Assembly (NCBI GenBank): GCA_900708905.1 | Contig: CAADRB010000029.1 | Span: forward strand, 1,272,978-1,336,977 | Direction: 5' to 3' | Length of the DNA: 64,000 nt | Origin: Hymenolepis diminuta | Taxonomy: Eukaryota; Platyhelminthes; Cestoda; Cyclophyllidea; Hymenolepididae | Shown here: piece by piece, positions 48,150-60,925 of the stretch | Layout of the letters: each line of letters begins with the position of its first letter | Position numbering within the stretch: the first letter of the stretch is position 1 | The notes under the pieces: generated by a model | The model's database searches: none | What the model was told of the DNA's origin: nothing | What the model saw: the letters and a program-made list of their open reading frames with translations, nothing else | Program-made: the position numbers and the translations under genes

Positions 48150-48890
48150 GATCATGCTAAATCTGTTTCTCGTACAAATGAAATAGCATCAAAAGTGATT
48201 GTACAAAATGCAGGAGGGCTGCATTTCCTTATCATCAGGATCTTATAAATTTTCATACTAACGTTCCTTGGTCTCACATTGATCTCAGTCTTGCTGGACC
48301 TATACAGGGAGCTTCTTACCTTGGTGGATTCATATTCAGAGTGGCCTGAGGTTGTACCCATTAAGTCCGCCACGGCCGGTACCGCCATTGACAGCCTCCG
48401 CCAGTTACTCATTAATCATGACATACCAAAAGTTATTGTGTCCAGAATTATCAGACTTGAGGACTTTTGCCGTGCTCTTATTATCTCCCTTTTACTCTCC
48501 GCCTAATCTCAATGGTCTGAATGAGCAAAATGTTGATAATGTGAAATAGCAACTTCTCGTTTCACAAGGGGAAGATGAAGTAGAAGAGTTTATTTTATAC
48601 AGCTTACGTAGCGGACGATATCTCAAGCTGGCGTTCAAATCAGGATGCGCTATCGCAAGCATCTCTTTTATCGATCGCAGCCGTATCTTCCTAACTGAAA
48701 ATGGATTCAATGGAGATTTACCTGAACACATGTGACCTCTCTCTCCTCCTGAAATCCCAAAGCTCCGGAGATCCGGCGCACTCATCGGCCCAACCGTTAC
48801 TTCGAAGGATTTAGAAGACCTAGAAAAAGATTTAAGAAGGATCCAAAAGCTCAGACTTTCATCGAGAATAATTCTGTCCAAGAATAATTA
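48150..48890 (+). mobile_element. Decayed Ty3/gypsy-type integrase remnant
   Basis: The plus strand shows fragments of a retrotransposon integrase core in different frames. One is a segment just before the first catalytic Asp at about 48265-48300. Another is the block DSYSEWPEVVPIKSA with the following helix, ending at KVIVS (about 48319-48445). Then come tail-like residues broken by stops and frame changes to about 48890. No LTR, reverse transcriptase or protease could be linked to it. It is a non-functional fossil fragment. Its integrase differs in sequence from the element at 58.3-61.1 kb, so it is probably another lineage. Confidence 0.7.
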
Positions 48891-49259
48891 AATTTAAAAT
48901 TTGTCGCTAATTATTCATAAAATTTGCATATCTGTTAAAGTGTTTTAAATCCCAGGACCGTTGCCTAGCATAATTTTGTAGTAAAGCCTACTATTAAGGC
49001 AATTACGTGCTGTCATTGAGTTCTAAAATTTGTGAATATTTTGGAGGTTGTTCTGATTACAACAAGTATTAATGATTCCGCAAGTGATAACCAAGGTTTT
49101 ATGATCATCGTTTAAAAGAAATAAACAGACACCTCCAAATTAAATTTAATCATAACAATGAAACATCTTTTTGTAGAAAGTTCTAAACGTGATTTTATGC
49201 TTTATGCTCGTTCCCCTTTAACACAGTTTATTATAAAGCTTAACTATGCACACAAAGAA

Positions 49260-50430
49260 GAAGAAAGTCATTGTTAAAGGAGAGAGCGGTGATTTTGCTT
49301 CTAGCCGTTCAGGCAATTTCTAGTTTGTTGGAGAATCGATAGGGGGGAGGGGTGAGGAGAAAGGGGGAAGTGATAAAGATGATCTGCACGCCTTCTCCAT
49401 CCGTTGTTTAAACCCCCTATCGGCTAACACCCCTCGACGTGTGTTCAAAATTGAGACAATGTAGATGTGATTTTACCTCGAAATATGTAATAAATTGCTC
49501 TCTCTCCACGAGGTTTGTGCATTCAAAAGTACCGACATTGCCTCGCCATAACAAACATTGATTAATGAGACAGATTCGGCTTCAACAGTGGACCTCTCTC
49601 TCTTCTCATACCCCTTGGAATTAAGTGGGTGAACGAAAATCTTTCATTAGCGTAGATGCTCGTCCTTAGAGCTTGTTCATCCCCTCTCTGATGAGATTGC
49701 TTGTTTAGGTTCTTTAAAGAGTGGGGGAGGAAAGGAAATTTTGTGGTCACTGACGTCTGAAGAGGATAATAAAAAGTGTATTCAATGAGAATCTGGATGA
49801 TTTGTGTTCTTAGAAGTGGTTTCAGTAGGGAGCATTTTGAACCAAAGTAAGTTGAAATATTGCAATGGAAGAACATTTTAAATACCTCTTAATTGGATGT
49901 GGATATATAAATTCATTTAACTTTCAACGTGGTTGGATTGAGAGGATGATCACTGTTTAACACCATTATATAGGGCATTTCGAAATTCTCTCCTTGAATG
50001 AAAATGCGGAATATATGCAATTTAGATTAAAGCTCATGCGATCTTTTAATTTGAAGTTAATCGAAAAAACTACTAATATATTCAAATATGATCCAACTGG
50101 AGTATACAATAGTACAAAAACGCTTGACTGGTTCACAACAGATGATACAATCAGAACTGTATCAGAATTACATTTCAAGTGTGGAATCATTCTCATTTGT
50201 TGTCCGTATTAATAGCATTTTATTAATGTTACTTCTTCTAAGATTATAACTAATAAAAAAGTATCCTCGAGGGACATTATTAGGAGATTCACTTTCTACA
50301 ATTCCTGTTGAAAACAAACGGGTATAATGATACGGAAATGTCAATATATTGTCCACTTAGAGCCGAGAAATGAACAAGGTTCCAGAGTAGGTTTCACGCT
50401 CTATAAACCCATTCCCATTTCCAACTTCCC
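49260..50430. repeat. Non-coding block A, similar to block B at 55.45 kb
   Basis: Several collinear strings are shared with 55455-55870: a TTTGCTTCTAG motif followed by a G-rich run, the stretch from TTGTGGTCA through CAATGAGAA to TGATTTG (about 49741-49804 versus 55553-55618, roughly 80% identical by eye), an ATTTTAAATA motif, and CCATTCCCATT (about 50408 versus 55856). Block A carries several hundred extra bases relative to B. No coding frame was supported. Best read as a diverged repeat family or segmental duplicate. Confidence 0.55.
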
Positions 50431-52148
50431 CTAAATTTTAATTCCAACTCACATATCTTAAAAATGTATCCATTATTATACATTTAAGGGCAATTTTCCT
50501 TAGTAAGTAAACACTATGAGGATGCAAATCTTAGGATTACGCTCTCTTAGAGCCATGATAAGTGAAAAGCTAGTTCAATGGCTTCCAATATCAAGACTTC
50601 GCTTTTGGCCACCTACGAATGATCTCCTTTGTTCTACTATCCTACAAAAAATTCTTTTCCGTCACCAGGTATCTAGAAGAACTGGAAAGAAACCCCGCAG
50701 AAAGCTATGGGTAAAGTAAATCATTCAAGAAGTATTTGATTTGACTGAGCTGTTAGCCAAAAGCATCGGTTCTTGCCTCTAAAATCACGAATTACCACCT
50801 CAATAAAAGTAGTGCGAAAACAATGAAACGCAAAGCTGCTAGTTATATGCATGATGGACCGGATCACTGTGCGAGTCCCTTCACAAGATTTTTGGAAATC
50901 TGCAGCACATAATATTCAGTGGAAAATAGTTCAAATTTGAATATGGAAATGACCCCAACAGGGATAATCTAATTTCTGTACTCGCACGGTGTCAAGATTC
51001 CCTTATCTCCGATATCTGATAACCAGCGTTCATCAATGAAAGCGTTGAAAATGTTCATATTTAATATGACCTCTGCGTTGCCATTTTAGGGAGTCAAAAA
51101 CCATTACAATAAATCATGTATACCAGTTTCATCCTTCTGTCTTCAGCATTTGTAAGAGTAAAAAAATCTTGTCACCTTAAAGATGGGAGTAGCCTCATCA
51201 GCTCATCTTTTGAATTTGGTCAATTCAAGTCTACGCTTTCTTCACTCTTGGAAATCAAGATCTACTACAATTTTTCCATTGACATCTAGGCTCCAATCGA
51301 ACGCTCTCGAAATCTAAAGAAATACTGTTTTAAGAGTAAATAGGCCCTAACTGCAACTGGAAATATTTGGAAATTTTCATTACAGGTCTGGAATCTCTCA
51401 CGTTGTCTTTCTTATCTCTCTTCGTACTCGTCATTTGTCCAAATCGTACCTGTGGTTTAAGATCTTTTGCCTAAATGGACTAAATAATAAAATTGTAGTA
51501 GCATATTATTAATTTCATTAACCCACCCAAAAAAGTGTGAGATTTAATCATTCTTTTTTCTCAGATTCCGTCTAAATTCCCTGAAAATAAAAGGACAATA
51601 ATGCGATAAACTGCATAAAATATTTGTTCGCGTAAATATCCCCCATTTACTAGAATTTATTATTAAAGCAGAGTGATTGCGATGGGAAAGATGGTGAATT
51701 AACTCAATGACCTAAGAAAACTTTATTGTGTACTCAAAATAGGGATTTCCATTATAATAGATTAATTTTATATCTCAAATAACTTATATATACATATATT
51801 ACTTATTAAGTAAAAGTAGCGACAAAATTTTTAAGTTACTAAAATATAGTGTACTAAGGTGCAACAACAACGGTACGTGCCATGAAAGTACTCTTACTTC
51901 ATATTTCGTGTACATTTGAATAACACGAGTTTAATTAATTTAATTACGGGTCTTTAGGATGCTAACAGTATTGAACTTTGGCTTCGCTTGACTTATTTGT
52001 CACAACGGGTCATATGACGTTCGTCTACTATTGATCGGTAGATGATTGTCAAATTTACATGTCACACTCTTTCACAATTACCCTCGCATGCACACGGTTG
52101 CAACTCACAACTATCTCTTCTAACAACTACCAATTCTACACTAGAGTA
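50431..52148. other. Non-coding stretch between block A and the mariner element
   Basis: About 1.7 kb of AT-rich sequence. An open frame at 50516-50719 (plus) has no recognisable similarity or splice context. Nothing else was identified. Confidence 0.5.
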
Positions 52149-53387
52149 ACACATGGGCTGAAAAGTCCTGGCCCTAACAAAGAAAACACAGTTTTTTGGT
52201 TCAAAATTAGCTTTATTCATCAACTTAATCTCCATCAAGAGCAGCGCAATTATTCCAGCGCCGCTCTAACATTTCTATACCACTTTTGTAGAACCATTTA
52301 TCTTTTGCCTCAAAATAGGCCCCAGTTTCAGTGATAACCTCTTCATTCGTGCGAAATTTCTTACCGGCGAGCATTTTTTCAGGTCTGCGAACAGCCAGTA
52401 GCCGTTGAGAGCCAAATCTGGCGAATACGGTGGATGTGGGAGCAATTCGAAGTTCAATTCATGTAGTTTTGCTATTGTTTTGATTCACTTGTGACACGGT
52501 GCGTTGTCTTGATGAAACAANNNNNNNNNNNNNNNNNNNNNNNNNNNNNNNNNNNNNNNNNNNNNNNNNNNNNNNNNNNNNNNNNNNNNNNNNNNNNNNN
52601 NNNNNNNNNNNNNNNNNNNNNNNNNNNNNNNNNNNNNNNNNNNNNNNNNNNNNNNNNNNNNNNNNNNNNNNNNNNNNNNNNNNNNNNNNNNNNNNNNNNN
52701 NNNNNNNNNNNNNNNNNNNNNNNNNNNNNNNNNNNNNNNNNNNNNNNNNNNNNNNNNNNNNNNNNNNNNNNNNNNNNNNNNNNNNNNNNNNNNNNNNNNN
52801 NNNNNNNNNNNNNNNNNNNNNNNNNNNNNNNNNNNNNNNNNNNNNNNNNNNNNNNNNNNNNNNNNNNNNNNNNNNNNNNNNNNNNNNNNNNNNNNNNNNN
52901 NNNNNNNNNNNNNNNNNNNNNNNNNNNNNNNNNNNNNNNNNNNNNNNNNNNNNNNNNNNNNNNNNNNNNNNNNNNNNNNNNNNNNNNNNNNNNNNNNNNN
53001 NNNNNNNNNNNNNNNNNNNNNNNNNNNNNNNNNNNNNNNNNNNNNNNNNNNNNNNNNNNNNNNNNNNNNNNNNNNNNNNNNNNNNNNNNNNNNNNNNNNN
53101 NNNNNNNNNNNNNNNNNNNNNNNNNNNNNNNNNNNNNNNNNNNNNNNNNNNNNNNNNNNNNNNNNNNNNNNNNNNNNNNNNNNNNNNNNNNNNNNNNNNN
53201 NNNNNNNNNNNNNNNNNNNNNNNNNNNNNNNNNNNNNNNNNNNNNNNNNNNNNNNNNAAACTAATGAATAGAATATCATGAAATTTTAGCAGCTGTCTTT
53301 TGAAGGTTAGTGTTAACTGAAAAAAGGTGATTGCAATAAAACTAGCGCCATCTATGTGCTAGGCCCGGGACTTTTCAACCCATGTGT
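52149..53387 (-). mobile_element. Mariner-family DNA transposon, decayed, centre unsequenced
   Basis: The ends are inverted repeats of about 28 bp (each begins ACACATGGG, then TTGAAAAGTCC or CTGAAAAGTCC) and are flanked by TA on both sides, the mariner target duplication. The total of 1239 bp suits a mariner. The transposase reads on the minus strand. Just inside the gap edge is HQDNAPCHK, around the second catalytic Asp. Then come LLPHPPYSPDLA and YWLFADLKK, and a C-terminal helix region ending near 52220. In this copy the Pro-Ser-Asp that holds the third catalytic Asp reads Leu-Asn-Gly, and a frame change falls in an A-run just after the YWLF block, so the copy is inactive. Positions 52521-53257 are unknown bases, hiding most of the enzyme. 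Confidence 0.9.
52521..53257. other. Assembly gap (737 unknown bases)
   Basis: The gap lies wholly within the mariner element and removes most of the transposase frame. Collapse or failed assembly of a multi-copy sequence is the likely reason. Open frames reported across it are artefacts. Confidence 0.98.
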
Positions 53388-55334
53388 TAACTTGTAACCA
53401 GGTCTTCACTTCCAGACTGTTAATCCCTTCATCTCTGATAGCTCTTTCCTGCGTGATCGTTCAATAAACTTCTAATTCACCTCAATCTTCTAATATTTGA
53501 CAAGATAATAAAAGTACTCGGCAATAGAGTAGTGTGGATTCCATTGAAAGCTACTTTTAAGCAGTTTAATAACTTTTTCCCAATTATGTCGTAAGATTAG
53601 AAATTTTTTTATTTAAGTCAGGGCAGGTAAATAATACCATGCAATTCGACAAATTTTCTTTGGCAACTCGAAAAAGAGAAACAATAAATAAATATCAGCG
53701 TCTGGTATTTATTTCTACTATCTAAGTTTTTAGGCGGCTTATTGATAACCAGAACTGCTATAAATCGGAGTCATTTTGCCATCAACTACATATCTGCCTA
53801 CCTATCAAATATTTGGGGAGATTCCAGTAATCAGGGGATACAACACTCGCCCTTTTACCTCCAAAAGCCCTATATATATAGATCATATATAAACTTACAT
53901 ATATATGCTTATAAACATCCATATGTATTCTAACACTTAGCCTGACTGTTACTACACCTCCTTTATTTTAGTTCCCCGGCCGGATCTACCTGCTTCTATC
54001 TTGACTACCTCATATACCTTATTCTTTTGTAGTCCTTTTTCTGTCCCTCTCTCGTTCTTTATATCCTGATTACATTTTTTTTAGTTCTGTATCTGATGCT
54101 CCCAGTCTTCTTCTTCCACATCTAATAACTCAAGTCCTATTCCGCAGCAAAATCTATAAATTTCACGGACAAAATCAGAGAAAATACAAATAATAATTTA
54201 TACAGAACAGTATCTTGCATGACTTATAAGCATGCAAGAATTTAAGTTTTAATGCTTTTGAAGCGCTCTGAAATAGTAGTATTCATTTTCAACTCAGTGA
54301 TTATTCTTTTATTTCTATTAATATCACAACAATCTTACTTGCTCTCACAATGCTTATCAATGTTAAGACTTTATTCAGCAAGACAATCGAAATCAATACT
54401 GACCCACATCGGGAGAATGAAAGAACCTATTAGGAAATCGGACTTCCACAGTCAGACCAGCGACTATTTTGCTTCTCCAAACAACTGAAGAATGAACGCT
54501 TGATTAAAGACTGTAAAATCATAATATTTATGACATTCAGATGCGTGGAGTTCCAACCATCCTTAACCTTTATTAAATATAAAACAGTTGGAAATTGAGC
54601 ATTGGATTTTTCTGCTAATCAGAATGTCTGAGCAACGGTGATTCGATCGATTGTGCAAGAGTATTACATTCCTTTCCGCGAACAATCACATTCGATTGGT
54701 GTCTTCGGATTTCGCAGTTTTCGTCTGAATTCGCCATATAAGAGGTTATATGATATGATACCTGATATCATCTAAGTACACTGGATTAATAGCAGATCGA
54801 CCTCGTTATTTAACAGAGAATTTATAATTTGAACTCCTTTAGTATACAGTATTATTTCTTAAACTATCATCGTCTAATATCAGCTGTCTTACATTGATAA
54901 TTATGGAACAGAATTAATGAAATATATTTATCCTCCCTTTCTCTGCCTTTGGCAAGACTGACCATCCTAATCAATCAACCAGTCGAAAAAGCAGTGGACG
55001 TCGTGCATAAGAATTGGCCCAGTGATCCGGGTGATGAATCATGAATTTCGAAATTTGAAACGTGAACAACCCATTAGGTAAATATTATAATACTCGAATC
55101 TAAAAATCAAATGAAGTAAGACAATTTAATAACCTTACTTCATTCTCAACTTCCGTTCGCTCCCTCCGCTTTATCCCTTACCGAAATTCACATTCATCGA
55201 GTTCAAATATTTTGTAACGGTAAAATACTATTACCGACGTGAGTTATAATAATAAAATTTCCGTATTTACATTAAACTTGTATCATTTATAAAATCTCTT
55301 TAAAATGCTCATTATTTACGGTAACTCTCAGAGT
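53388..55334. other. Non-coding stretch right of the mariner element
   Basis: About 1.9 kb. It includes an AT-alternating patch at 53870-53915. Open frames at 53742-53933 and 54252-54488 (plus) show low-complexity, unrecognised translations. No gene was supported. Confidence 0.5.
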
Positions 55335-55363
55335 AATATATATATATATATATATATATATAG
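55335..55363. repeat. (TA)n microsatellite
   Basis: About 14 uninterrupted TA units in an otherwise mixed AT-rich sequence. It is likely polymorphic in length. Confidence 0.9.
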
Positions 55364-55449
55364 GAATATGTATTTCAAATTACACCTCTAGTTACTAAGC
55401 TTTCTTTGGCTAATTTACCCTTAAACGTTCTCAATGGGTTTGCAGTGGA

Positions 55450-55890
55450 CGTAACAAAGATGAGATTTATCGTTGAAAGGGAACAGCAACTTTGCTTCTA
55501 GTTTGATCAAGCTCTTTTGAGGGGGAGGCGCAGGGGTGGAGAGAAAATGAAATGTTGTGGTCATGACTGTCTGAAGGGGAAAATAAAAGGTACATCCAAT
55601 GAGAAACTAAGTGATTTGAACATGCCCAGCCAAATGCGTATAAATTACTGCAAGAGGGACTGAATTTTAAATATCGTTTTACACTGTTCAGTCTTAAGTA
55701 TATATTACCAACTAATCGTAGGTAGAAAGTTCATTTAGACTAAAAAAATCAAAGCTTATTTGCGAATGAATCAAAACAGAAAAAGCAAAGTTTAGACTGA
55801 AACCATCCTTTACCCATCACAAGGGAGTAAGAGATTGGAATTCATCGCTCGATACCATTCCCATTGTTATTTTGGAATTTGTCATTGTAA
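55450..55890. repeat. Non-coding block B, similar to block A at 49.26 kb
   Basis: Collinear with block A as described there: the TTTGCTTCTAG motif, a G-rich run, the TTGTGGTCA to TGATTTG stretch, ATTTTAAATA and CCATTCCCATT. This copy is shorter and contiguous. It is followed within 200 bases by block Q. Confidence 0.55.
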
Positions 55891-56039
55891 TCGGTTACAC
55901 TGAAATAGGTTAACATGGAGTCTAATAAATGGTAAAGGAGGGGGAATTGAAAGGATTTTTAAAATAAAGTCAAGATATAAAAGAGTCTTACCCATTTTGA
56001 TCTTTGGACTCGGATTGTGTAATATGCACATAATGATTA

Positions 56040-56265
56040 TTTCACGTTCAAAATTTTAAATTTCATGATTTTGTTCACAATATTTAGAGCTTATTGGGCG
56101 GTTGTGTATTTATGAGTTTTCGCAATGTAACCTCAATTTGCTTTTACTTCCATAGACTAAGCAGAATAAGTTGGCATGATATGTTGGAAGCTTACACGAT
56201 CTTAATGTAGCAAAGCTGAAATGACTTATTATTCCGATTTATTATAGAATTTAGCTCCTTTAGTA
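56040..56265. repeat. Non-coding block Q, similar to block P at 46.44 kb
   Basis: Shares TGTTCACAATATTTAGAGCT and the following gapped resemblance with 46483-46640, in the same orientation. Its closeness to block B suggests that B and Q belong to one element of about 0.8 kb, of which P and A may be separated pieces. Confidence 0.45.
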
Positions 56266-58321
56266 ACAAATGAATATTGCCCAAACTTATTCGCGGCTTG
56301 ATGGGAGAGACAAGACCGAAATTTTTGACAAAACATCATAAGAATGTTTAATTGTGGATATTACAAATCATAAATTACTACTGAAATAATGCTAGTAGAT
56401 ATTATTGCACATACAGTAAGACTGTTAGCTGCAAATAATCTCCAGAAACTCTTAGCCAAATTCGTCACAATCCGTCCAGGATATTTTAAAGTAGAAAGGG
56501 ATTTTTGACTAGATTACACCTGCCGGCAAACGTGAACCCTAAGATATTAATGAACTCCACTTATCGATATAATATACAATCAAAACCTCCATAGCTTAAT
56601 GCAAATAAGACGAATTCAACATGGTAAACTTAGTAAATAATCACAAAAACAGAACTGAATACCAAAGATGGAGTTGAAAGAAAGTAGTGGAATAATAATA
56701 ATTTCTAAATAGATGGTGAATCCTAGGCAAGCCACTAGATACGGACATGACGAAAAGAACAAATCAACGGTGATAGGTCAACTAATCCAACGATTAGATC
56801 TTTGTCCCTCGAAGTCTTTGATTTTTGTTAAATCTGAAATTAGTAGAGAAATACGTACGCTTTGCGCATGCATTCAGAGCGATAAAATTTTATTCTCAGA
56901 AGTATAATTGAAAAAAGTACTGCAAACTTGTGGTACGAAAGTGACTCCCACTCAAAGTCATCAGTATATTCAGGTGATCATTCATGAGATTAGCATTAAT
57001 TGTCTTCAAAAAAATATCATATGGCGTTTAATCATATATTATAATCTCAATTCATATTCTAGGCTAAGTATCGCTATCAGCACTGAATACTGAGACTGTC
57101 TTTTGTGAGAAATATAGTCGGGAGATTTTGTGTAGTGAACCGTAATAAAGTTGTCAAATAAGTGAGTCGCTACGTGAATGCATTGATCTTACCTGTAGGC
57201 AATCGTAAAGTACTTGTAGAATGTTTATAGAGCCCATCCTCCCTGCTCTGATACTGACACATCTTCAAGTTGCCAAAGCTTGCTCCTAAATCCGGTAATT
57301 CATCAATTTTCGTGCGTTCTCCACCTACAATTTCCGATCAAGATGAAGAGTTCACAGCTAGCCATTTTGTGAATTATGGCCACTTTCTTCCATCCAATAC
57401 GCTATGTAGTAGGCATTTAAAGCAACTTATTATTATGTTCAATGATAAAAAAGATACTCAAATGGGTAGGACGTGATTGTGGGTTAATTAATACAGCCAA
57501 TCTGACTGACTGACAGCAAACATAGACCCCCACACATGCTATCCGTACCCTGTTCATTACACTGACCTCATTAGAAGCGTTTATGCAACTCCCCTTCCAG
57601 TCATTCCCAAATGGTTATGCGTATATATCACATAATTAGTTAAAATGAGGATACCTCTGATTTCCCTGTCTATTTTTATTACCACTATTATTTACTACTA
57701 CTACAATTCAAAATAAAAATTTAAATCCGCTAGTTTGACAGAGCGATTATGCAAGTTAGTCAGCAGACTTAGTAACAAAGAAGCGAGATAAATGTCGTGT
57801 GCAACCATAATTCACCACGTCCATTATCTTGTCTAATTACGTATTTTACTTTTCTTTGTCTACAACTTGGCCAAATTTTAGCAGACTTTGTAAATACTCC
57901 TTAGAGGTTAGTTTCCTAAATTCGTAAGCCCTTGCTTGTCTTAAATTTATGACGAAGAGTATGCCCCTAGGAAATTCCACACTCGTTGAGCGATCAAAAC
58001 TAGGCAAGACAGATACAAAATAACACAGTCCCTATCTTTATTATACCGAATAGACAACTTAATAACTCTCTCCTGAAAATATTGGAGATGGGAATATTCT
58101 AGGATGGTGGTTTAGCCATCCCAGCCTTTACAGTTAGCAAATTAATACCCATGTCGCATCACCCCTTCGATGGACAGCAACACGTTACCTTACCCCGTGT
58201 AAAGTAATAAGTCCCAATACTCAAGATTTTGCAAACCTGCTCAATCGACAGGATTTGTTATGTAACATTAGTGAATGCCACTACTGAAAATACATTCGAA
58301 TAAGCACAGTAAGAACTGTAA
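56266..58321. other. Non-coding stretch left of the LTR element
   Basis: About 2 kb. Open frames at 56713-56907, 56908-57093 and 57270-57476 (plus) were read and not recognised; none has a convincing splice pair. No other feature was seen. Confidence 0.5.
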
Positions 58322-58497
58322 TGTAATTGCTATAGGCTCAAATACCCACAAATTCCTCGAATTCAAATAATAACATGGGATTAAGCAAAATTTCCCCATT
58401 TACTCAGAATTACGGCAGGTAACGACCCACAATTTGAGTGTATTTTAATAATTGTGTAAAACAGTAGATATTTAATAATAAAATCAATAAACATACA
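58322..58497 (-). repeat. 3' LTR of the gypsy element
   Basis: Aligned with the copy at 60926-61098 over its whole length, including ACCCACAAATTCC, GATTAAG, GACCCACAATTT and an A/T-rich end. On the minus strand it starts TGTATG. A purine-rich run on the minus strand (about 58520-58500) sits where a polypurine tract belongs. The two LTRs differ at many positions, so the insertion is old. Confidence 0.75.
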
Positions 58498-60925
58498 AAA
58501 TTTTTACTCTATTTTCTTTTCAATAAAAACATTCCATTTTACCCAACACCTCCCGACTAAAGTTTTCCATTTGAATGTTTGATCCGCCTGAGATCTTTTA
58601 GGCAGTTTCTTGGATGGTTCCGAACGAAAGTTTTGTTGATTGTGGAGTTGAATTTCCGGGGTTCCATTATTTCCAAGCGGTGAGAGGCCAAAATCATCAA
58701 AGATGATATCCAGAGGACTCGTTTCCAGTTTCGATATTCTTGCTACGTACCGGGAGTGAAGATGGTTACATGATGCACCCAAGTTTGGCCATCGACATCC
58801 ACTTCATATAGCACACTACCTCGCCGAGCTCTGATGATTCCTTCTACCCAAGTGCAATTCGGCCGATGATCACGCCCGTAAACTGTCGGGCCGAGTGCAA
58901 GAGTCCTCCTGACGCATGAAGATGAACCAAGGAAGGTTGGTTCCTTTGAAAGCAGGGCATTGTGGATTGCCCTAGGTTTTCGCTCCATAGGAATTTAGGC
59001 AGGACTGTGGCCATTTAACGCTGGATGCAGCGTCGTTTAATACATTAAAATGAACGCGTCGAGAATTTCTTCTGTTGTTCCTTCCCCACGTGACTTCTGG
59101 AGTGCCTGCTTCAAGGTGCAAACGAATTCCTCTGTCTGACCATTGGAAAAAGGATGATATGTTGAAGAGTAGACGTGAGGGATATCATGACTAGGGCAAA
59201 AGTCTTGAAATAGGACTGAACAGAATTGAGTGACGTTATCGGTTACAATAGTCTATGGTAGTCCATAAGTTGAAAACATATGACAAAGACTGTCAATCAA
59301 CATGGTAGTTGTGACGAAATAGCTTCGGACCACTTCGGGCGTGAATCTACCACAACAAAGTAAGAGACCATTGGTAGGTACAGCAAAATCCAAGTGTATG
59401 CGAGACCATGGCGGTGCAGTATTAGACCAGGGAACAGGTTCCAGGTGTGAGGGAGAACTTAGCCGCTTGTTGGTATTTAAAACATCTTTATGCTTGTCTA
59501 TTCCAGGCTAGTAAAGCGAATATTCTTGCAATAGATTTCATAGAGCTAACACCTGCATGACTGCTATAGAACTATTGTAATATGGCCCGCTTGAGTGCTG
59601 AAGGAATAACGACACGATTGTAAAAATGAAGCAGAGGTCGCCCTTTTTGGTTTGATTTTGGCCATTCTATGCGAATACATTTCATGGCCTTCTTCAGCAC
59701 TGAACTCTTACCTGTCGCACTTAGTAAATCACTTGCAATTTTTGGAAGTTTGCGTAGAGCATCAAATAAAAGATATTACCCATTGTCTTCCATAGTCAGA
59801 CTTGCAATTACGGCTTTCTCGTCAGGATATTTCTTGTTATGGATGGGACCAGAACGACATTCAGCTTGTCCAGATTCCGTTATGTTCCGATATTCTGTAT
59901 CGGAAATATGGTCAAGAAGGATGGTCAACAAACGCTGAAGTCGGCTTGCAATGTAAACTGGAATAACCTTTTGGATCTGAAGATAGAGAGAAGTGGTTTA
60001 TGATTCGATAATCTGAAGTATCAACCGTAAAGGAGCTTATGAGACTTTTTAATAGTGAAAATAATGGTCAAAGACTCCTTTTCAATCTGGTTGCAGTTCA
60101 CAACTATAATAAGAGTTCGAGGAACAAGACCCTTTCCTGATAACCGCACAAATGCCATAGTTCAATGCATCTGCAGTCAGTACGATTGGTAACTTCGGAT
60201 TGTAATGAGAAAGCAGCATAATAGAGATGAGCACGCCCTTTAGCTTTGTGAAAGCTTTCTCAGATTTAGAAGTCTAGTTCCATTTGGTATCTTTTCTCAG
60301 CAACTCATTTGAAGGAGCCTGAATATTATGCAGGACATAGCAGCTGTTGAGATTCGGGAAGAAACGTATGTGCTAATGTATGTAGACCGTGGCATTTCTG
60401 TAATTGACCGAAGTTTGAAGTAGTTAAAGGGGACATCAAAGAGGGAGAAGTTCCGGCCAAAATAATCTTTCATGACCTTCGCAGTTTCAGAGTAACTGAG
60501 TTCATTGATTTACTTGAGCAGGGCGAAGTTTGAGTAGCGTTCATATTTAACTGGAGCCAGCTTCCTAACGAGGCAACGAACTCTTCTTTTCTTATCCCAT
60601 TTGACAAGATTTACTATTTATTGTACCATGATTCAAATAGTTTGCCTGATTCAGGAACATTTTGGTGATATCTTCAGCAGCTGCAAGATCGGGAATTTCA
60701 ACAGATGCAGAAGATTTAAAGCAACAAGATGAAAAAACAGAGAACATAGAGATAATAAAAGAATCCACTGTTTAGAACCCTCAAATTTAGCCAACAGCGC
60801 TTTTTCCTCTGCGGATAGACTGTTGAACATCTCAATCAACCGCTAAAAATCCGCTGACTGTTGAGAGGCTTACAAAACTTTTCGCTTCGGCATTGTAGAG
60901 AATATAATTTCTGATGCTCACCACC

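Noticed and set aside
50516..50719. 67-codon plus-strand frame rich in Arg and Leu
   Set aside because: No similarity recognised and no splice signals; it lies in repeat-rich, non-coding territory.
52485..53281. Long open frames over the unknown bases
   Set aside because: They consist of undefined residues across an assembly gap and are not genes.
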